Origin: Bacteroidia bacterium
Lineage (GTDB): Bacteria; Bacteroidota; Bacteroidia; AKYH767-A; OLB10
Direction of reading: 5' to 3'
DNA: 47,732 nt
Assembly: GCA_016788185.1 (NCBI GenBank)
Contig: JAEUTF010000054.1
Span: forward strand, 1-47,732
Below the pieces are notes generated by a model that did not search any database, was not told the DNA's origin, and saw only the letters and a list, made by a program, of their open reading frames with translations. Position numbers and translations under genes: made by a program. This document shows, one piece after another, positions 35,301 through 41,473 of the stretch (positions are counted from its first letter, which is position 1; every line of letters starts with the position of its first letter).

Positions 35301-36523
35301 ATACTCTCTGCATCGGACAGGTAGCAGTACTGAATGCCCTGACCAGCGGCGGCACGGCTCCCTATACCTATCAATGGAACAACAATGCCGGCGGCAGTTC
35401 CCTGCCGGTGAGCCCAGCCATCAGCACTTCGTATACGCTCCTGGTGAGTGATGCCAATGGCTGTACGTACCAGGCTCCTGCAGTTTACATTCCTGTTTTC
35501 CCCGCCCTCTCGCTCAGCATGAGTGTCAGCGACGATACGCTGTGTGAAGGCGAAAGTACCAGCCTTGTTGCCCTGGCCGGCGGAGGTAACGGCGGCCCCT
35601 ATACCTATACCTGGAATGCCATTGGTAACAATGTAGCCGGCTTCAGCAGCAGCCCAGACAGCAGCTACCTCTATACGGTGAGCATCAGCGATGGCTGCAC
35701 CGTACTTGAACCCCTGGCCCAGCAACTGGTGGTGGTGAATCCGCTTCCGCAGGTCAGCTTTACCCCGCTGTACACGGAGGGCTGCAATCCGGTCACCGTA
35801 CAGTTCAGTTCCACCAGTCAGACCACCGCCGGTTCGGTTTATACCTGGGATTTCGGCGATGGCAACGACGGCAGCGGCAGCCCTGCAAGCCATACGTACC
35901 ACCAGGATGGCATGTACGATGTGAACCTACAGGTGACTGATGCGAACGGCTGCAGCAGCAGACTGACTCAAAACAATGTTGTGAATGTATTTCCGCTACC
36001 GGTAGCATTTTATACCAGCGATCCGCAGGAGGTGAGCGTGCTGCACCCTGTTGTGCAGTTCATCAACGGCAGCAGCGGTGCCTTTGCCGCTCACTGGGAT
36101 TTCGGCGATGGAAGTCCGGGTCTGACCGAATGGTCGCCCGAACATACTTTCGGAGACACCGGCCGTTATAAAGTGGAACTCATTGTGATCAGCAACGAAG
36201 GCTGTGTGGACACGTTCTACAATGAAATCATCGTGAAAGGTGAAACCACCTTCTATGTGCCCAACGCCTTTACGCCCAACAACGACGGCGACAACGAAAC
36301 ATTTACCGGCTACGGCATTGGCATACAAAGCGCCGACTTTTTCATTTTTGACCGCTGGGGAAAAATGATTTATCAGTCGAACAGCCTGGACAAAGGCTGG
36401 AACGGCACCTATCAGAACAACGGCGACCCCTGTCCCGAAGGCACCTATGTGTATCTTTTCAAAGTCTTCAACGGACAAGCCGTACCGCTGGAGTTCAGCG
36501 GCAGGGTGACCCTGGTACGTTGA
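26327..36523 (+). CDS. Giant SprB-repeat adhesin with CUB, PKD and T9SS type-B sorting domains
   Basis: 3398 residues from the ATG at 26327, which starts the signal peptide (LFRILTLLLLTAGPLQAQ). In order: a CUB-like domain (about 25-140; NYTLSICAS..DEMMIYNGP), a Cys-rich beta domain (about 150-300), and a further beta domain (about 305-480). About 33 SprB-type repeats follow (about 484-2984), then two less regular Ig-like domains, two PKD domains (about 3140-3305; WDFGDGND and WDFGDGSP), and a gliding-motility-associated C-terminal domain. That last domain starts FYVPNAFTPNNDGDNE and contains FDRWGKMIYQ. This type-B sorting signal sends proteins through the type IX system to the cell surface. 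SprB of Flavobacterium johnsoniae is the mobile adhesin of gliding. Here adhesion to surfaces or polysaccharides is likely; gliding itself cannot be judged. Confidence 0.95.
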   Translation: MMLRKVLFRILTLLLLTAGPLQAQVYTMGNGTVNTCSGFFYDSGGSGGDYFNNENYTLSICASTPGTCVRLNFTSFDLEPTFDEMMIYNGPSTAAPLIGTFTGNVSPGLITGSSGCLTIVFTSDAIVRYTGWSAEISCVNCSNGSCLSNCNGGAAPANDACTGAQNLGSIPAPAPCPGGIGGLSTTNTSNLCATAEFPYSSLLGCQPSGNMATPAADVWYRFNITGPSLNVNISGGLANPNVGLYEGSSCASLIPRGCAIGNNGNLNATFSGLAAGTYYLQVSGGSVTDQCDFTLTLQNNYDCAGCVIQSNFTAVPPPVNGFYPAGQTVTFCYTITDYNQTSANWLHGIVPDFGPGWDMSTFVAGSTTNCSGQGTWNWYNSNVTSSATGNVSGPGFYYESPLGNPSGLSDGNPGNNFGDNNGTNTCDWTFCWTIQTLPASACIQGASLNISVDTYGDGESGSWGSVACTQDPVTSFYAALSCCEAPVINVTNPQCPGQNTGSATAQGAGNGPWDYVWQNAVGGTMLSQSNIAGSSTINNLPPGNYTIRVTDNTGCTANAAFTVTAAPAFTASINTTNLTCNGSNNGSASVIVNGGSPGYSYSWLPSGSGSNPTSLPAGNYTVTVTDANGCTTTASGSITQPNQLLVSIGTQNNITCNGGQDGSITVSASGGTPGYAYTWSNGTAGTSVSGLSAGAYTVTVTDSRGCTGFMTVVLSQPAALALNLSSTTASCGNANGTATVIAAGGVPAYTYAWSPSGGSGNIASGLTAGGYNVTVTDSRGCTAIGNVVVSNSSGPTAGILSSNNVSCFGGTDGSATVSVTGSSGAVTYSWAPSGGNAATASGLAAGNYTVTVNDASGCSSSASVVITSPPQLTATITASIPVSCSNENDGSLTVQANGGTPGYSYQWSGGSVNPTDNLLSAGSYTVTITDASGCTATATGTVNAPPALQLNVTANNPASCAGGNDGSATVAAAGGTPAYSYQWSNGNTSAGLSALAAGTYTATVTDANGCTSTAQVNIGQAGALVLNLSSTSTSCGNNNGSATVLVNGGTPAYSYTWNPTGGTANTASGLGSGNYTVIVTDANGCTTAGNINVPSANGPGIVLNSSTDISCPGGSDGSIDVSVNGGVTPYNYTWSNGAAGNILNNLAAGTYILTITDDNNCTASLSVSLTAPQAFAFVTTPVTAHCGQADGSLGMNVSGGTAPYTYLWSNGAGGSLLTNIGAGTYTLTVSDANGCSAQAQGTVPDEPAPVLSINNILDATCAGASDGRIRVNVAGGIPPYTYAWSNGTIGQLNANIPAGTYTVTVMDDFGCTSTLQASVNEPPALVLVTGSTSATCGASNGSANVLAAGGTAPYQYNWVPAGGSGASALNLGAGAYTVVVTDDNGCTEQASVTVPSSNGPSAAVLLSTDVSCSGGNDGSLTIAVNGGVAPYNYQWSSGGSGVSGNNLTAGTYTITVSDANNCSATVAGVINEPPAINMVLASFTAHCGQADGSADAQVNGGVPPYSYTWSTGTSVNNILPSVAAGTYTVTVTDANGCTGQSSVLVSDKPGPAVNVAGINNATCNGGSNGSIAVGLSGGSAPFAYTWSNGTSGAVNSNLAAGTYTVTVSDAFGCTGTVSGTVNDPPAIQLNFNNTTSTCGFSNGSASVTPAGGSAPYTYLWNNGAVVSGPSALAAGIYTVTVTDAQGCSVSGSTIVNSAGGPTLAAGPLTDVSCAGGADGTATVLVIAGNGPYTFDWLPYGGITASANGLSAGNYKVTVTDVNGCSTALNFDILEPTPLVVNNLCTPVSCNAGADGTATIDAQGGTAPYTYDWNPGGLAPANRINLSAGTYTVTVSDSKGCTMQTQAIVSEPTAITGVLSVADATCNGGSDGSVSIVAAGGLTPYTFLWSDGSTGTQISNLAAGAYSITIYDNNGCSHAENALVAEPAAISLNITVNDASCGNANGNAQVSGSGGTGNLSYQWSNGSGSNSISALTAGNYTVIATDDNGCTVSGNALVSDLGGPSLSLFSANDVSCNGGSDGTAEVSVNAGNGPFAFQWLPAGGSNVLATGLSAGAYTVNVTDANGCVSSINVNIIEPAALSLQTNSTQATCGNANGSAAVLANGGTAPYTYAWSNGDNTATASLLAAGTYNVTVTDAKGCSSAASATVQQPSGLSLQTSATAATCNGGNDGSALVNVNGGTAPYSYLWSNGAVTAQLNNLNAGSYTVTVTDDNGCSYTDNIAVSEAGAIVLQVLVNDATCGAANGSAVVTGNGGTGSLAWTWSGGQSSNSINNLAAGSYTVTATDANGCSSSTVAAVGNLGGPQAAIQTVSDVRCNGGSDGAATAVVNAGNGPYSYQWIPSGGNALSASGLSAGNYTLAVTDANGCISNLAVSINEPAVLSIQPGTLQATCGNTNGSISTQVSGGTGTFTYLWSDGSNGNGLSQIAAGSYTVTVTDANNCSASATAVVANAGGPVLAVSNVSAASCYGSSDGSAGILISSGNAPFNYNWSPSGGTAANANGLAAGTYTVAVTDINGCVSQQAIVIQEPTALSIQSSTNPTQCNASNGTASVQVSGGTGNYSYTWSTGATGAQLNGLNSGNYTVLVTDANACTASEVLVVGGLPGPGISAVTTTDATCFGDANGSAQVQFSSGTAPFSYAWSNGSAGAGVNGLPAGNYTVTVTDVFGCSDARVFSIQQPAILSAQAQPLTMVSCFGGSDGTAGVQASGGTAPYSYQWSSGTQSQTATGLSAGTYTVLISDQHGCSDSRNVTILQPALLTLTQQSISSVSCYGGSNGSAGFQAGGGTAPYQYTWSNGSSSAAANNLAAGSYTLTLSDARGCSTMATLLITQPAELKFNTATVTGVSCYNGNNGQISVSNYGGVAPYAYQWSNGSSGAVNNNLPAGTFTVTVTDANGCTELQSATVAQPPALAIQSTLNPIPCYGMANASVVVNASGGVAPYAYAWNNGSVSNSITSLPPGVYTVLITDANNCLFDTSFSITQPPLLQALVNQPDTLCIGQVAVLNALTSGGTAPYTYQWNNNAGGSSLPVSPAISTSYTLLVSDANGCTYQAPAVYIPVFPALSLSMSVSDDTLCEGESTSLVALAGGGNGGPYTYTWNAIGNNVAGFSSSPDSSYLYTVSISDGCTVLEPLAQQLVVVNPLPQVSFTPLYTEGCNPVTVQFSSTSQTTAGSVYTWDFGDGNDGSGSPASHTYHQDGMYDVNLQVTDANGCSSRLTQNNVVNVFPLPVAFYTSDPQEVSVLHPVVQFINGSSGAFAAHWDFGDGSPGLTEWSPEHTFGDTGRYKVELIVISNEGCVDTFYNEIIVKGETTFYVPNAFTPNNDGDNETFTGYGIGIQSADFFIFDRWGKMIYQSNSLDKGWNGTYQNNGDPCPEGTYVYLFKVFNGQAVPLEFSGRVTLVR
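27776..35278 (+). repeat. About 33 coding SprB-type repeats of roughly 76 codons
   Basis: Each unit contains a Cys near its start followed by a Gly/Asn/Asp-rich turn, a GGTAPYSYxWSNG-like core, and ends with AGTYTVTVTDANGC plus a linker. Two classes exist. Class A has C-x-GGSDGS and a linker ending in EPPAL or QPxxL. Class B has CGNANGS and usually a linker ending in xGGP. The classes alternate A-B over long stretches, so the real duplication unit is often about 150 residues. Copies are diverged in DNA, so recent expansion is limited. Confidence 0.9.
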
Positions 36524-36536
36524 GTACTGCCCCTCG

Positions 36537-36566
36537 ATCCTGCGCCACGCGGCAGGATAGATTCTT
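36537..36566 (+). terminator. Possible terminator after the adhesin gene
   Basis: ATCCTGC (36537-36543) pairs with GCAGGAT (36552-36558) over an eight-base loop, 13 bases after the stop codon. The following AGATTCTTT is only moderately T-rich, so termination efficiency is uncertain. Confidence 0.5.
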
Positions 36567-36743
36567 TGGCGAAGCGGCATGCAACATTCATCGCTCTTAG
36601 AAGCTTCCAAGCAAAAGGTATTAAGCCGTTGATCTGCTCTGGCAGTGAAATGAAAAAATACCCACGGGCCGGAGATCGCTTTGAAAAGCCGGATTGATTT
36701 TTAACCCTCATGTCCCCGCATCCGTAAGGAAGGGATGGAGTGC

Positions 36744-36935
36744 TTACAATTTTATAAACCTGTAAATACTCCGGGCTATCACCAGCACGATCGCCACGCT
36801 TAAAAAAATCTGCATGTTGAAGTTGGAAGAAGGCTGCATCCAGATTTTTACCCCGGCTGCAAGTGCCAGCAACGCGAGCAGGAGATGGAAATAACGGTTA
36901 GAGAGGAAGTTCAAGGCCGGCTTATTATTTCCCAA
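36744..36935 (-). CDS. Small two-helix membrane protein of unknown function
   Basis: 63 residues. The sequence is almost entirely two hydrophobic helices (FHLLLALLALAAGVKIW and MQIFLSVAIVLVIARSIY) separated by a short polar loop (MQPSSNFN), with a basic C-terminus (RFIKL). The start overlaps the end of the TonB-receptor gene by 11 bp, which argues that it is a real, translationally coupled gene under the same B12 riboswitch. I do not recognise a family. It could be an inner-membrane helper of cobalamin uptake, but nothing in the sequence shows that. Convergent to the adhesin gene. Confidence 0.65.
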   Translation of the reverse strand: MGNNKPALNFLSNRYFHLLLALLALAAGVKIWMQPSSNFNMQIFLSVAIVLVIARSIYRFIKL

Positions 36936-38805
36936 AAGTATACATTAATCCGCCAAGAAAAGATCGGCCGGGCATGGCGCGCCAGGCGATGACCTGGTAG
37001 TCTGTATTGTAGAGGTTGCGGATGCTGAAAGTGGCCGTGAGCCTGCTGTGCTGCAAGCTGCCGCTCCATGAAAAAACCAGTTCGGCCAGATCAAATGGCT
37101 CCAGGAAATAGGCGTGGTCCATGGTGGTATACCGGTAGCCGGTATACTGATGGTAATAGCGCAGCGAAAAAATTTTGTATGCGATGCTGCAGTGTCCTTT
37201 GTAGAGAATACGTGGCGTGTAGATCATCTGTTTGCCGATGGCACTTTCGAAGGATGGATCCGAGGCCAGGATGACCGATTGCTGCACTGCGGGGATAAAA
37301 GATATACTCCAGCGCCAGAGGCCGCTACCGTAAGAAACTTCCACCGATCCTTCTATGCCACGGCTTTCCGTTTCGTGAATGTTGGCTGCTGTATACACAC
37401 CATTGGAACCCGGTAACCACACCATGGCTTTCTTCAGTCTGGAATAAAATAGGCCGGCCTGTGAACTGAGGAGCCATTCCTTACCTTCCTGCTTCCAGCC
37501 AAGACCCGCCGATGCGGTATAGCCCTGTTCCGGTTTTAAATCCGGATTACCGCCCGGTATCCAGTAACGGTCGTTGAGCGTGGGCAGGCGGTACACGCTC
37601 GAACCATCGGCGCGCAGTGACAGCGCCGGCAGGATCTGATAGCGCATGCTAAAGGCAGGAAGGAATTGTATGAGCCGGCCATCGAAAAGTCCCTGGCGGA
37701 CACTGAGACTCATGTAAAGCCGCTCTGACTCATACAATCCTTTCCCTCCCAGCGACAGCTGTTGCTGCCTGCGTGTTTGGCTGTATGCATCCGTCACCGC
37801 CGTGGCTTCAAGCCAGGCCAGCTGCGCTATCATCCTGAAACGATGATGGAACACATAACCCAGTTCGGCATCCGCCTGCAGGCTGAGCGCCCTGCTCTTC
37901 TCATCGAGCTGTGCGGCCGGATCTTTATAGCGGATGTATTCATCGTTGAGGCCGCCTCTCAGATTCCAGAAGAAGCGTTGCTGCATCACCGACCAGCTGG
38001 CGGAAAGGCGAAAGGACCGGTCCTCCTGCTCCTGCTCACTGAGCAGGGAAAGCATGTGCGGAGGGATTTCCCGGTCGTTCTGCAGGTACCAGGCATGCAG
38101 ATCGAAGCGGCCGGCAGCGTGGCCGATGCTGAGATCCTGGCTGATGCCATGCTGACGGAAACGGGCGTGTTGCTGGCGACGGGCCAGGCCTTCCGGGCTG
38201 CGGAAGCTGAAATCATTGTCGGACAGTTGCCGGTATATCTTTGTTCTCGTTACGACCTTCCCGTTAGACCTTGTAAACCCCAGCCCTTCCTGATGCTGGC
38301 CAAAGCTGCCCAGGCTCGTGAGGGCTTCTGCGGTCCAGCCTTTGCTGAACCCGGGACGGCTGTCGAGGAAGATGGCACCTCCGACGGCGGCGTTGCCCAC
38401 CAGCGGACCGTTGCCGCCGTACTGAACGGAAACATCCCCCAGGAGAAAGACGGGGAGCAGTGAAAAATCACAGAGACCGTTCATGCCTGAATTCAGGGAG
38501 ATGCCGTTCCAGAGCAGGGCGGTATGGGCGGCACCGCTGCCGCGCAGGGAGAGGGTGGCGAGACTCCCGGGACCATAGGACTTCACAAATAGCGACGACT
38601 CACGGTTAAGCCTGTCCGCCAGGGTAAATCCACTCAGGCGCGCCGCCGCAGTGGTATCCTGCTTTTCCACCCGCATGGCCGGTCCGGCAAAATCAAAACG
38701 CCGGGCTCTGATGTCGACCGCCTTCATCCAGCGCAGGCTGTCGTTTTGTCCCCTGACGGCCAGGCCGGCTAAAAGAAGAAGGGTGATGAGTATTGCGCGG
38801 ATCAT
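36925..38805 (-). CDS. btuB: TonB-dependent receptor, BtuB-like (cobalamin uptake)
   Basis: 626 residues from the ATG at 38805, which starts the signal peptide (AILITLLLLAGLAVRG). A plug domain follows (about 30-150; GSLATLSLRGSGAAHTALLW, with the usual N-G-I-x-L-N pattern), and then a 22-strand-type beta-barrel with many aromatic strand ends. The final strand is FLGGLMYTFGK. It lacks the carboxypeptidase-like N-terminal extension of SusC proteins, so it is a simple transporter of about BtuB size. A cobalamin riboswitch lies in its leader, so the substrate is very probably vitamin B12 or another corrinoid, taken up across the outer membrane with TonB energy. An in-frame ATG at 38889 would begin close to the riboswitch and is not supported. 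Confidence 0.9.
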   Translation of the reverse strand: MIRAILITLLLLAGLAVRGQNDSLRWMKAVDIRARRFDFAGPAMRVEKQDTTAAARLSGFTLADRLNRESSLFVKSYGPGSLATLSLRGSGAAHTALLWNGISLNSGMNGLCDFSLLPVFLLGDVSVQYGGNGPLVGNAAVGGAIFLDSRPGFSKGWTAEALTSLGSFGQHQEGLGFTRSNGKVVTRTKIYRQLSDNDFSFRSPEGLARRQQHARFRQHGISQDLSIGHAAGRFDLHAWYLQNDREIPPHMLSLLSEQEQEDRSFRLSASWSVMQQRFFWNLRGGLNDEYIRYKDPAAQLDEKSRALSLQADAELGYVFHHRFRMIAQLAWLEATAVTDAYSQTRRQQQLSLGGKGLYESERLYMSLSVRQGLFDGRLIQFLPAFSMRYQILPALSLRADGSSVYRLPTLNDRYWIPGGNPDLKPEQGYTASAGLGWKQEGKEWLLSSQAGLFYSRLKKAMVWLPGSNGVYTAANIHETESRGIEGSVEVSYGSGLWRWSISFIPAVQQSVILASDPSFESAIGKQMIYTPRILYKGHCSIAYKIFSLRYYHQYTGYRYTTMDHAYFLEPFDLAELVFSWSGSLQHSRLTATFSIRNLYNTDYQVIAWRAMPGRSFLGGLMYTFGK

Positions 38806-38900
38806 GATAACCTGTGCGTGAAAGAAAAGACAACAGGCCTGCGGGTGTAGCCGCTCCGGCATGTTCTCTGGTCTTTTCGCCGAAGACATTGAACGATATT

Positions 38901-39070
38901 CACCGGGCAGGTCTTCTGACTCACGATTTCGGCGTTGCCTTCCCGCCGGCCTTTGGCCGGTAGTGGTCTGACGCTATTCGGTAATTCCGATATCGTTTAC
39001 AGCAGCGGGAACTGTTGCCGGATTGCACGGCATTCCCTTTTCATCCTCCCGTGGAAGGAACCTGGTGAGT
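38901..39070 (-). promoter_or_regulatory. Cobalamin (B12) riboswitch
   Basis: On the minus strand the leader contains the conserved core of the B12 element: AAGGGAATGCCGTGCAATCC, then GGCAACAGTTCCCGCTGCTG and TAA. Near its 3' end comes GAGTCAGAAGACCTGCC (about 38922-38906), the B12-box-like segment. A GC-rich stem-loop (CCGGCCAAAGGCCGG, about 38948-38962) lies between them. The 3' end is about 95 bases before the receptor start, leaving room for an expression platform. I do not see a clear Rho-independent terminator there, so control by blocking translation initiation is more likely. Confidence 0.93.
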
Positions 39071-39073
39071 CGG

Positions 39074-39081
39074 CAAAGATA
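39074..39081 (-). promoter_or_regulatory. Putative -7 box driving the riboswitch-receptor transcript
   Basis: Minus strand TATCTTTG, an exact TAnnTTTG match, immediately upstream of the riboswitch 5' end (GCCGACTCACCAGGTTCC). The position places the transcription start right at the first riboswitch helix. Confidence 0.65.
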
Positions 39082-39252
39082 AAGAAATTCACCTACTGCG
39101 TGGTTCCCTCCTGGTGACCAGGCCAGGGTAAGAACTGCTGACTAACAAAGATTTAGACTCGAACAGCCTCCGGCTCCCGGCCCCCGGGAGTGGTCTTACG
39201 CCTGGGGCCATGCGCGGCCGGACAAGGAAAGCCCTTACTCAGGATTCCTTTC

Positions 39253-39260
39253 TATTTTCG
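39253..39260 (+). promoter_or_regulatory. Putative -7 box of meaB
   Basis: TATTTTCG (TAnnTTCG form) ends four bases before the chosen ATG at 39265, again suggesting a leaderless or near-leaderless message like gpsA. Confidence 0.45.
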
Positions 39261-39264
39261 CAGG

Positions 39265-40182
39265 ATGGATCTCTCCACGTTGCTACAGGGCATTCAATCG
39301 GGCGACCGCCGCCTGATTGCGCGTGCCATCACGATCGTGGAAAACGGCTTACCGGACAGCCATGCATTGCTGAGCGGCCTGAGCATCCGCCGCGAAGTAC
39401 CGGTGACCGGCATCACGGGCCCTCCGGGAGCGGGAAAAAGTACGCTCATCAATGCCCTGATCAGGGAAATATGCAGCCGCACTAACGCCAAAGGATTACC
39501 GAATCAGGTAGGAATACTTGCCGTTGATCCCAGCTCCCCTTTCACGCACGGTTCGCTGCTCGGCGACCGGCTGCGCATGCAGGAACATTTCAACAACCCG
39601 CAGGTTTTCATCCGTTCGCTGGCCACACGCGGCGCGCTGGGTGGCCTCTCCGCCAAAACCGTGGAAATCTGCGATGTGCTCCGGAGCGCGCCTTTCGACT
39701 ATATTTTTATTGAAACGGTGGGGGTTGGTCAGAGCGAGGTGGAGATCATCTCCCTTGCGGACACGGTAGCCGTTACCCTGGTACCGGAAGCCGGCGACGA
39801 AATTCAGGCGCTCAAATCGGGGATCATGGAGATCGGTGATATTTTCGTGGTCAACAAATCAGACCGTGAGGGCGCCGACCGTTTTGCGGCTGGTCTGATC
39901 CGGACCCTGCACGAGCGGCCGGCAGCAGGGACCTGGAACATCCCCGTGATCAAAACCATTGCCAGCCGGAACGAAGGCAGCGCGGAACTGCTCGAAGCCA
40001 TCGACGCGCATGCCCGCCATCCATCACCCGGAAAAAAACTCAGCCTGATGGCGGAAAGGGCCTACCGGCTGATTCAGCATCAGCGCATGAAGGATCTTAA
40101 AGTGGAGCAACTGGAACATGCGCTCCGGGAAGAATACGACAAGCCCGGCTTTAACCTGTACCGTTTCGTCACACGCTTCTGA
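39265..40182 (+). CDS. meaB: Methylmalonyl-CoA mutase-associated GTPase MeaB
   Basis: 305 residues. G-domain motifs: Walker A GPPGAGKST (52-60), the switch II-type segment ETVGVGQSEVEI and the base-recognition motif NKSD. The opening LLQGIQSGDRRLIARAITIV and the RSLATRGALGGLS segment are diagnostic of the MeaB/ArgK family. MeaB is a cytoplasmic GTPase that loads adenosylcobalamin onto methylmalonyl-CoA mutase and protects the enzyme. The mutase genes are not in this window. It is divergent from the B12-riboswitch-controlled receptor gene, so uptake and use of cobalamin lie side by side. The ATG at 39265 matches the family N-terminus; an ATG at 39190 would add 25 residues with no family character. 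Confidence 0.94.
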   Translation: MDLSTLLQGIQSGDRRLIARAITIVENGLPDSHALLSGLSIRREVPVTGITGPPGAGKSTLINALIREICSRTNAKGLPNQVGILAVDPSSPFTHGSLLGDRLRMQEHFNNPQVFIRSLATRGALGGLSAKTVEICDVLRSAPFDYIFIETVGVGQSEVEIISLADTVAVTLVPEAGDEIQALKSGIMEIGDIFVVNKSDREGADRFAAGLIRTLHERPAAGTWNIPVIKTIASRNEGSAELLEAIDAHARHPSPGKKLSLMAERAYRLIQHQRMKDLKVEQLEHALREEYDKPGFNLYRFVTRF

Positions 40183-40195
40183 ACGCTGAAGCCGC

Positions 40196-40594
40196 TCAGC
40201 GCTTCTCCAGCACCGCGTCGATATCCGGTGTAAAATACAGTTCACTCTTCATGATTTTGCCATCTTCCCGGTAGATGGGCTTTCCGTCCGCGTCGAGTTT
40301 ACTCATGTTGCTGCGGTGGATCTCCTCAAATACCTCCACGATCTTGTGCTGAAGTCCGTGGGCAATGATGGTACCGCAGAGAATGTACAACTTATCGCCC
40401 AGGGCATCCGCCACCTGGGTCAGATCATTGTTCTTCGCCGCCTCCAGGTATTCATCGTTTTCCTCGGCCATGAGGCGGTGACGCAGTTCGATGATGCGGT
40501 CGCCTACATCGGCACGCGGGTTTTCGTGAACACCGAGGCCAAAGGTTTCATGAAATTCTTTGACAGCATTGAGGTTGGCATGGAAGTCAGACAT
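40196..40594 (-). CDS. MazG-like all-alpha NTP pyrophosphohydrolase domain protein
   Basis: 132 residues. The helical core carries the metal-binding pattern of the all-alpha NTP pyrophosphatase superfamily: EENDE (44-48), then DALGD (63-67), followed by a hydrophobic helix. Proteins of this group hydrolyse (d)NTPs or phosphoribosyl-ATP-like nucleotides and often clear non-canonical nucleotides. The opening FHANLNAVKEFHETFGLGV and the tail GKPIYREDGKIMKSELYFTPD resemble a subfamily also found in phages. I start at 40594; an open frame back to 40891 has no plausible protein and runs through the promoter. It is convergent with meaB (13 bp between stops), where a small hairpin CGCTGA-AGCCGC-TCAGCG (40184-40201) spans the junction. 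Confidence 0.85.
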   Translation of the reverse strand: MSDFHANLNAVKEFHETFGLGVHENPRADVGDRIIELRHRLMAEENDEYLEAAKNNDLTQVADALGDKLYILCGTIIAHGLQHKIVEVFEEIHRSNMSKLDADGKPIYREDGKIMKSELYFTPDIDAVLEKR

Positions 40595-40614
40595 ACGGAA
40601 TGGATTTGACCTGA

Positions 40615-40622
40615 CGAAGGTA
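40615..40622 (-). promoter_or_regulatory. Putative -7 box of the MazG-like gene
   Basis: Minus strand TACCTTCG (TAnnTTCG form), 20 bases before the ATG at 40594. Confidence 0.45.
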
Positions 40623-40819
40623 AGGGCCGGCGTGTACCGATGAAAGCACTTATCAAACGCTGTTGAAAAAATTTGCCGAGGGTGTAATTCTGCTGCAAAC
40701 ATGACTCCGGAAAAGAAGCGAATCCCCCGAAATGAAAAAATGCTGATATTTGTGCGTCCGCCATTTGTATTGCGGCAATCAGTGGAATCACCGCAGGCAT
40801 TTTCTGTCAGAATCAAAGC

Positions 40820-41386
40820 ATGGGCATGACACTTTACGTTAAAAACATGGTATGCAACCGCTGTGTCCTCGCCATCCGGGATGTGCTGCATCAGCTGGGC
40901 ATTGCCTATTCATCCATCCAACTGGGCGAAATACAGATGGAACGGGCGCCGGAATCGCCACAGCTGCTGTCATTGAAAAATAAACTGGAAGACCTGGGCT
41001 TTGAATTGCTGGACGACCGGAAAAGCAAGCTGATTGAAAAAATAAAAACCCTGGTGCTGGAACTGGTACATTTCAGCCCGGACCAGCCAAGGGAGAATCT
41101 CTCGGATTACCTTGCGAAAAAACTAAACTATGATTACAATTACCTTAGCAATGTATTTTCTGAAACCGAAGGCATCACCATCGAAAAATATTACATCGCC
41201 CAACGCATTGAAAAAGTAAAGGAACTCCTGGTATACGGCGAACTGACCTTGAGTGAAATAGCCTGGCAACTGGGCTACAGCAGCGTCGCTTACCTCAGCA
41301 ACCAGTTCAAAAAGGTAACGGGCCTCAGCCCCAGTCATTTTAAAAAGCTGGGCATCGAAAAACGAAAGCCGCTCGATAATCTGTAA
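40820..41386 (+). CDS. AraC-family regulator with N-terminal heavy-metal-associated-like domain
   Basis: 188 residues. Residues 1-65 look like a small ferredoxin-like HMA domain with the metal-ligand pair in KNMVCNRC (Cys12 and Cys15), a variant of the GMTCxxC motif of copper chaperones. The C-terminal 100 residues are an AraC DNA-binding domain. The first helix-turn-helix is around LSDYLAKKLNYDYNYLSNVF; the second is LSEIAWQLGYSSVAYLSNQF, followed by KKVTGLSPSHFKK. It is encoded 87 bp upstream of copA and in the same direction, so it is probably the copper-responsive regulator of this cluster, with the metal bound directly in the same polypeptide. The start could also be the ATG at 40826. 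GATATTTG (40745-40752) is a possible -7 box. Confidence 0.88.
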   Translation: MGMTLYVKNMVCNRCVLAIRDVLHQLGIAYSSIQLGEIQMERAPESPQLLSLKNKLEDLGFELLDDRKSKLIEKIKTLVLELVHFSPDQPRENLSDYLAKKLNYDYNYLSNVFSETEGITIEKYYIAQRIEKVKELLVYGELTLSEIAWQLGYSSVAYLSNQFKKVTGLSPSHFKKLGIEKRKPLDNL

Positions 41387-41473
41387 ATTTTACAACTTTT
41401 GTCAGGAATCCGGTAACAGTTTCCGCTGCCGGCCATCTGACCTTTGTGCCATCATCTTTCATAAAAAAAGATC

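Noticed and set aside
39190-39264. Upstream ATG for MeaB
   Set aside because: It would place the -7-like box TATTTTCG inside the gene and adds residues not found in the family.
40595-40891. N-terminal extension of the MazG-like protein
   Set aside because: The frame is open but the residues are not protein-like, and it spans the divergent promoter region with a TACCTTCG box.
41400-41446. Copper-operator inverted repeat GTCAG...CTGAC before copA
   Set aside because: The arms are only five bases and lie over thirty bases apart, which is not convincing by eye.
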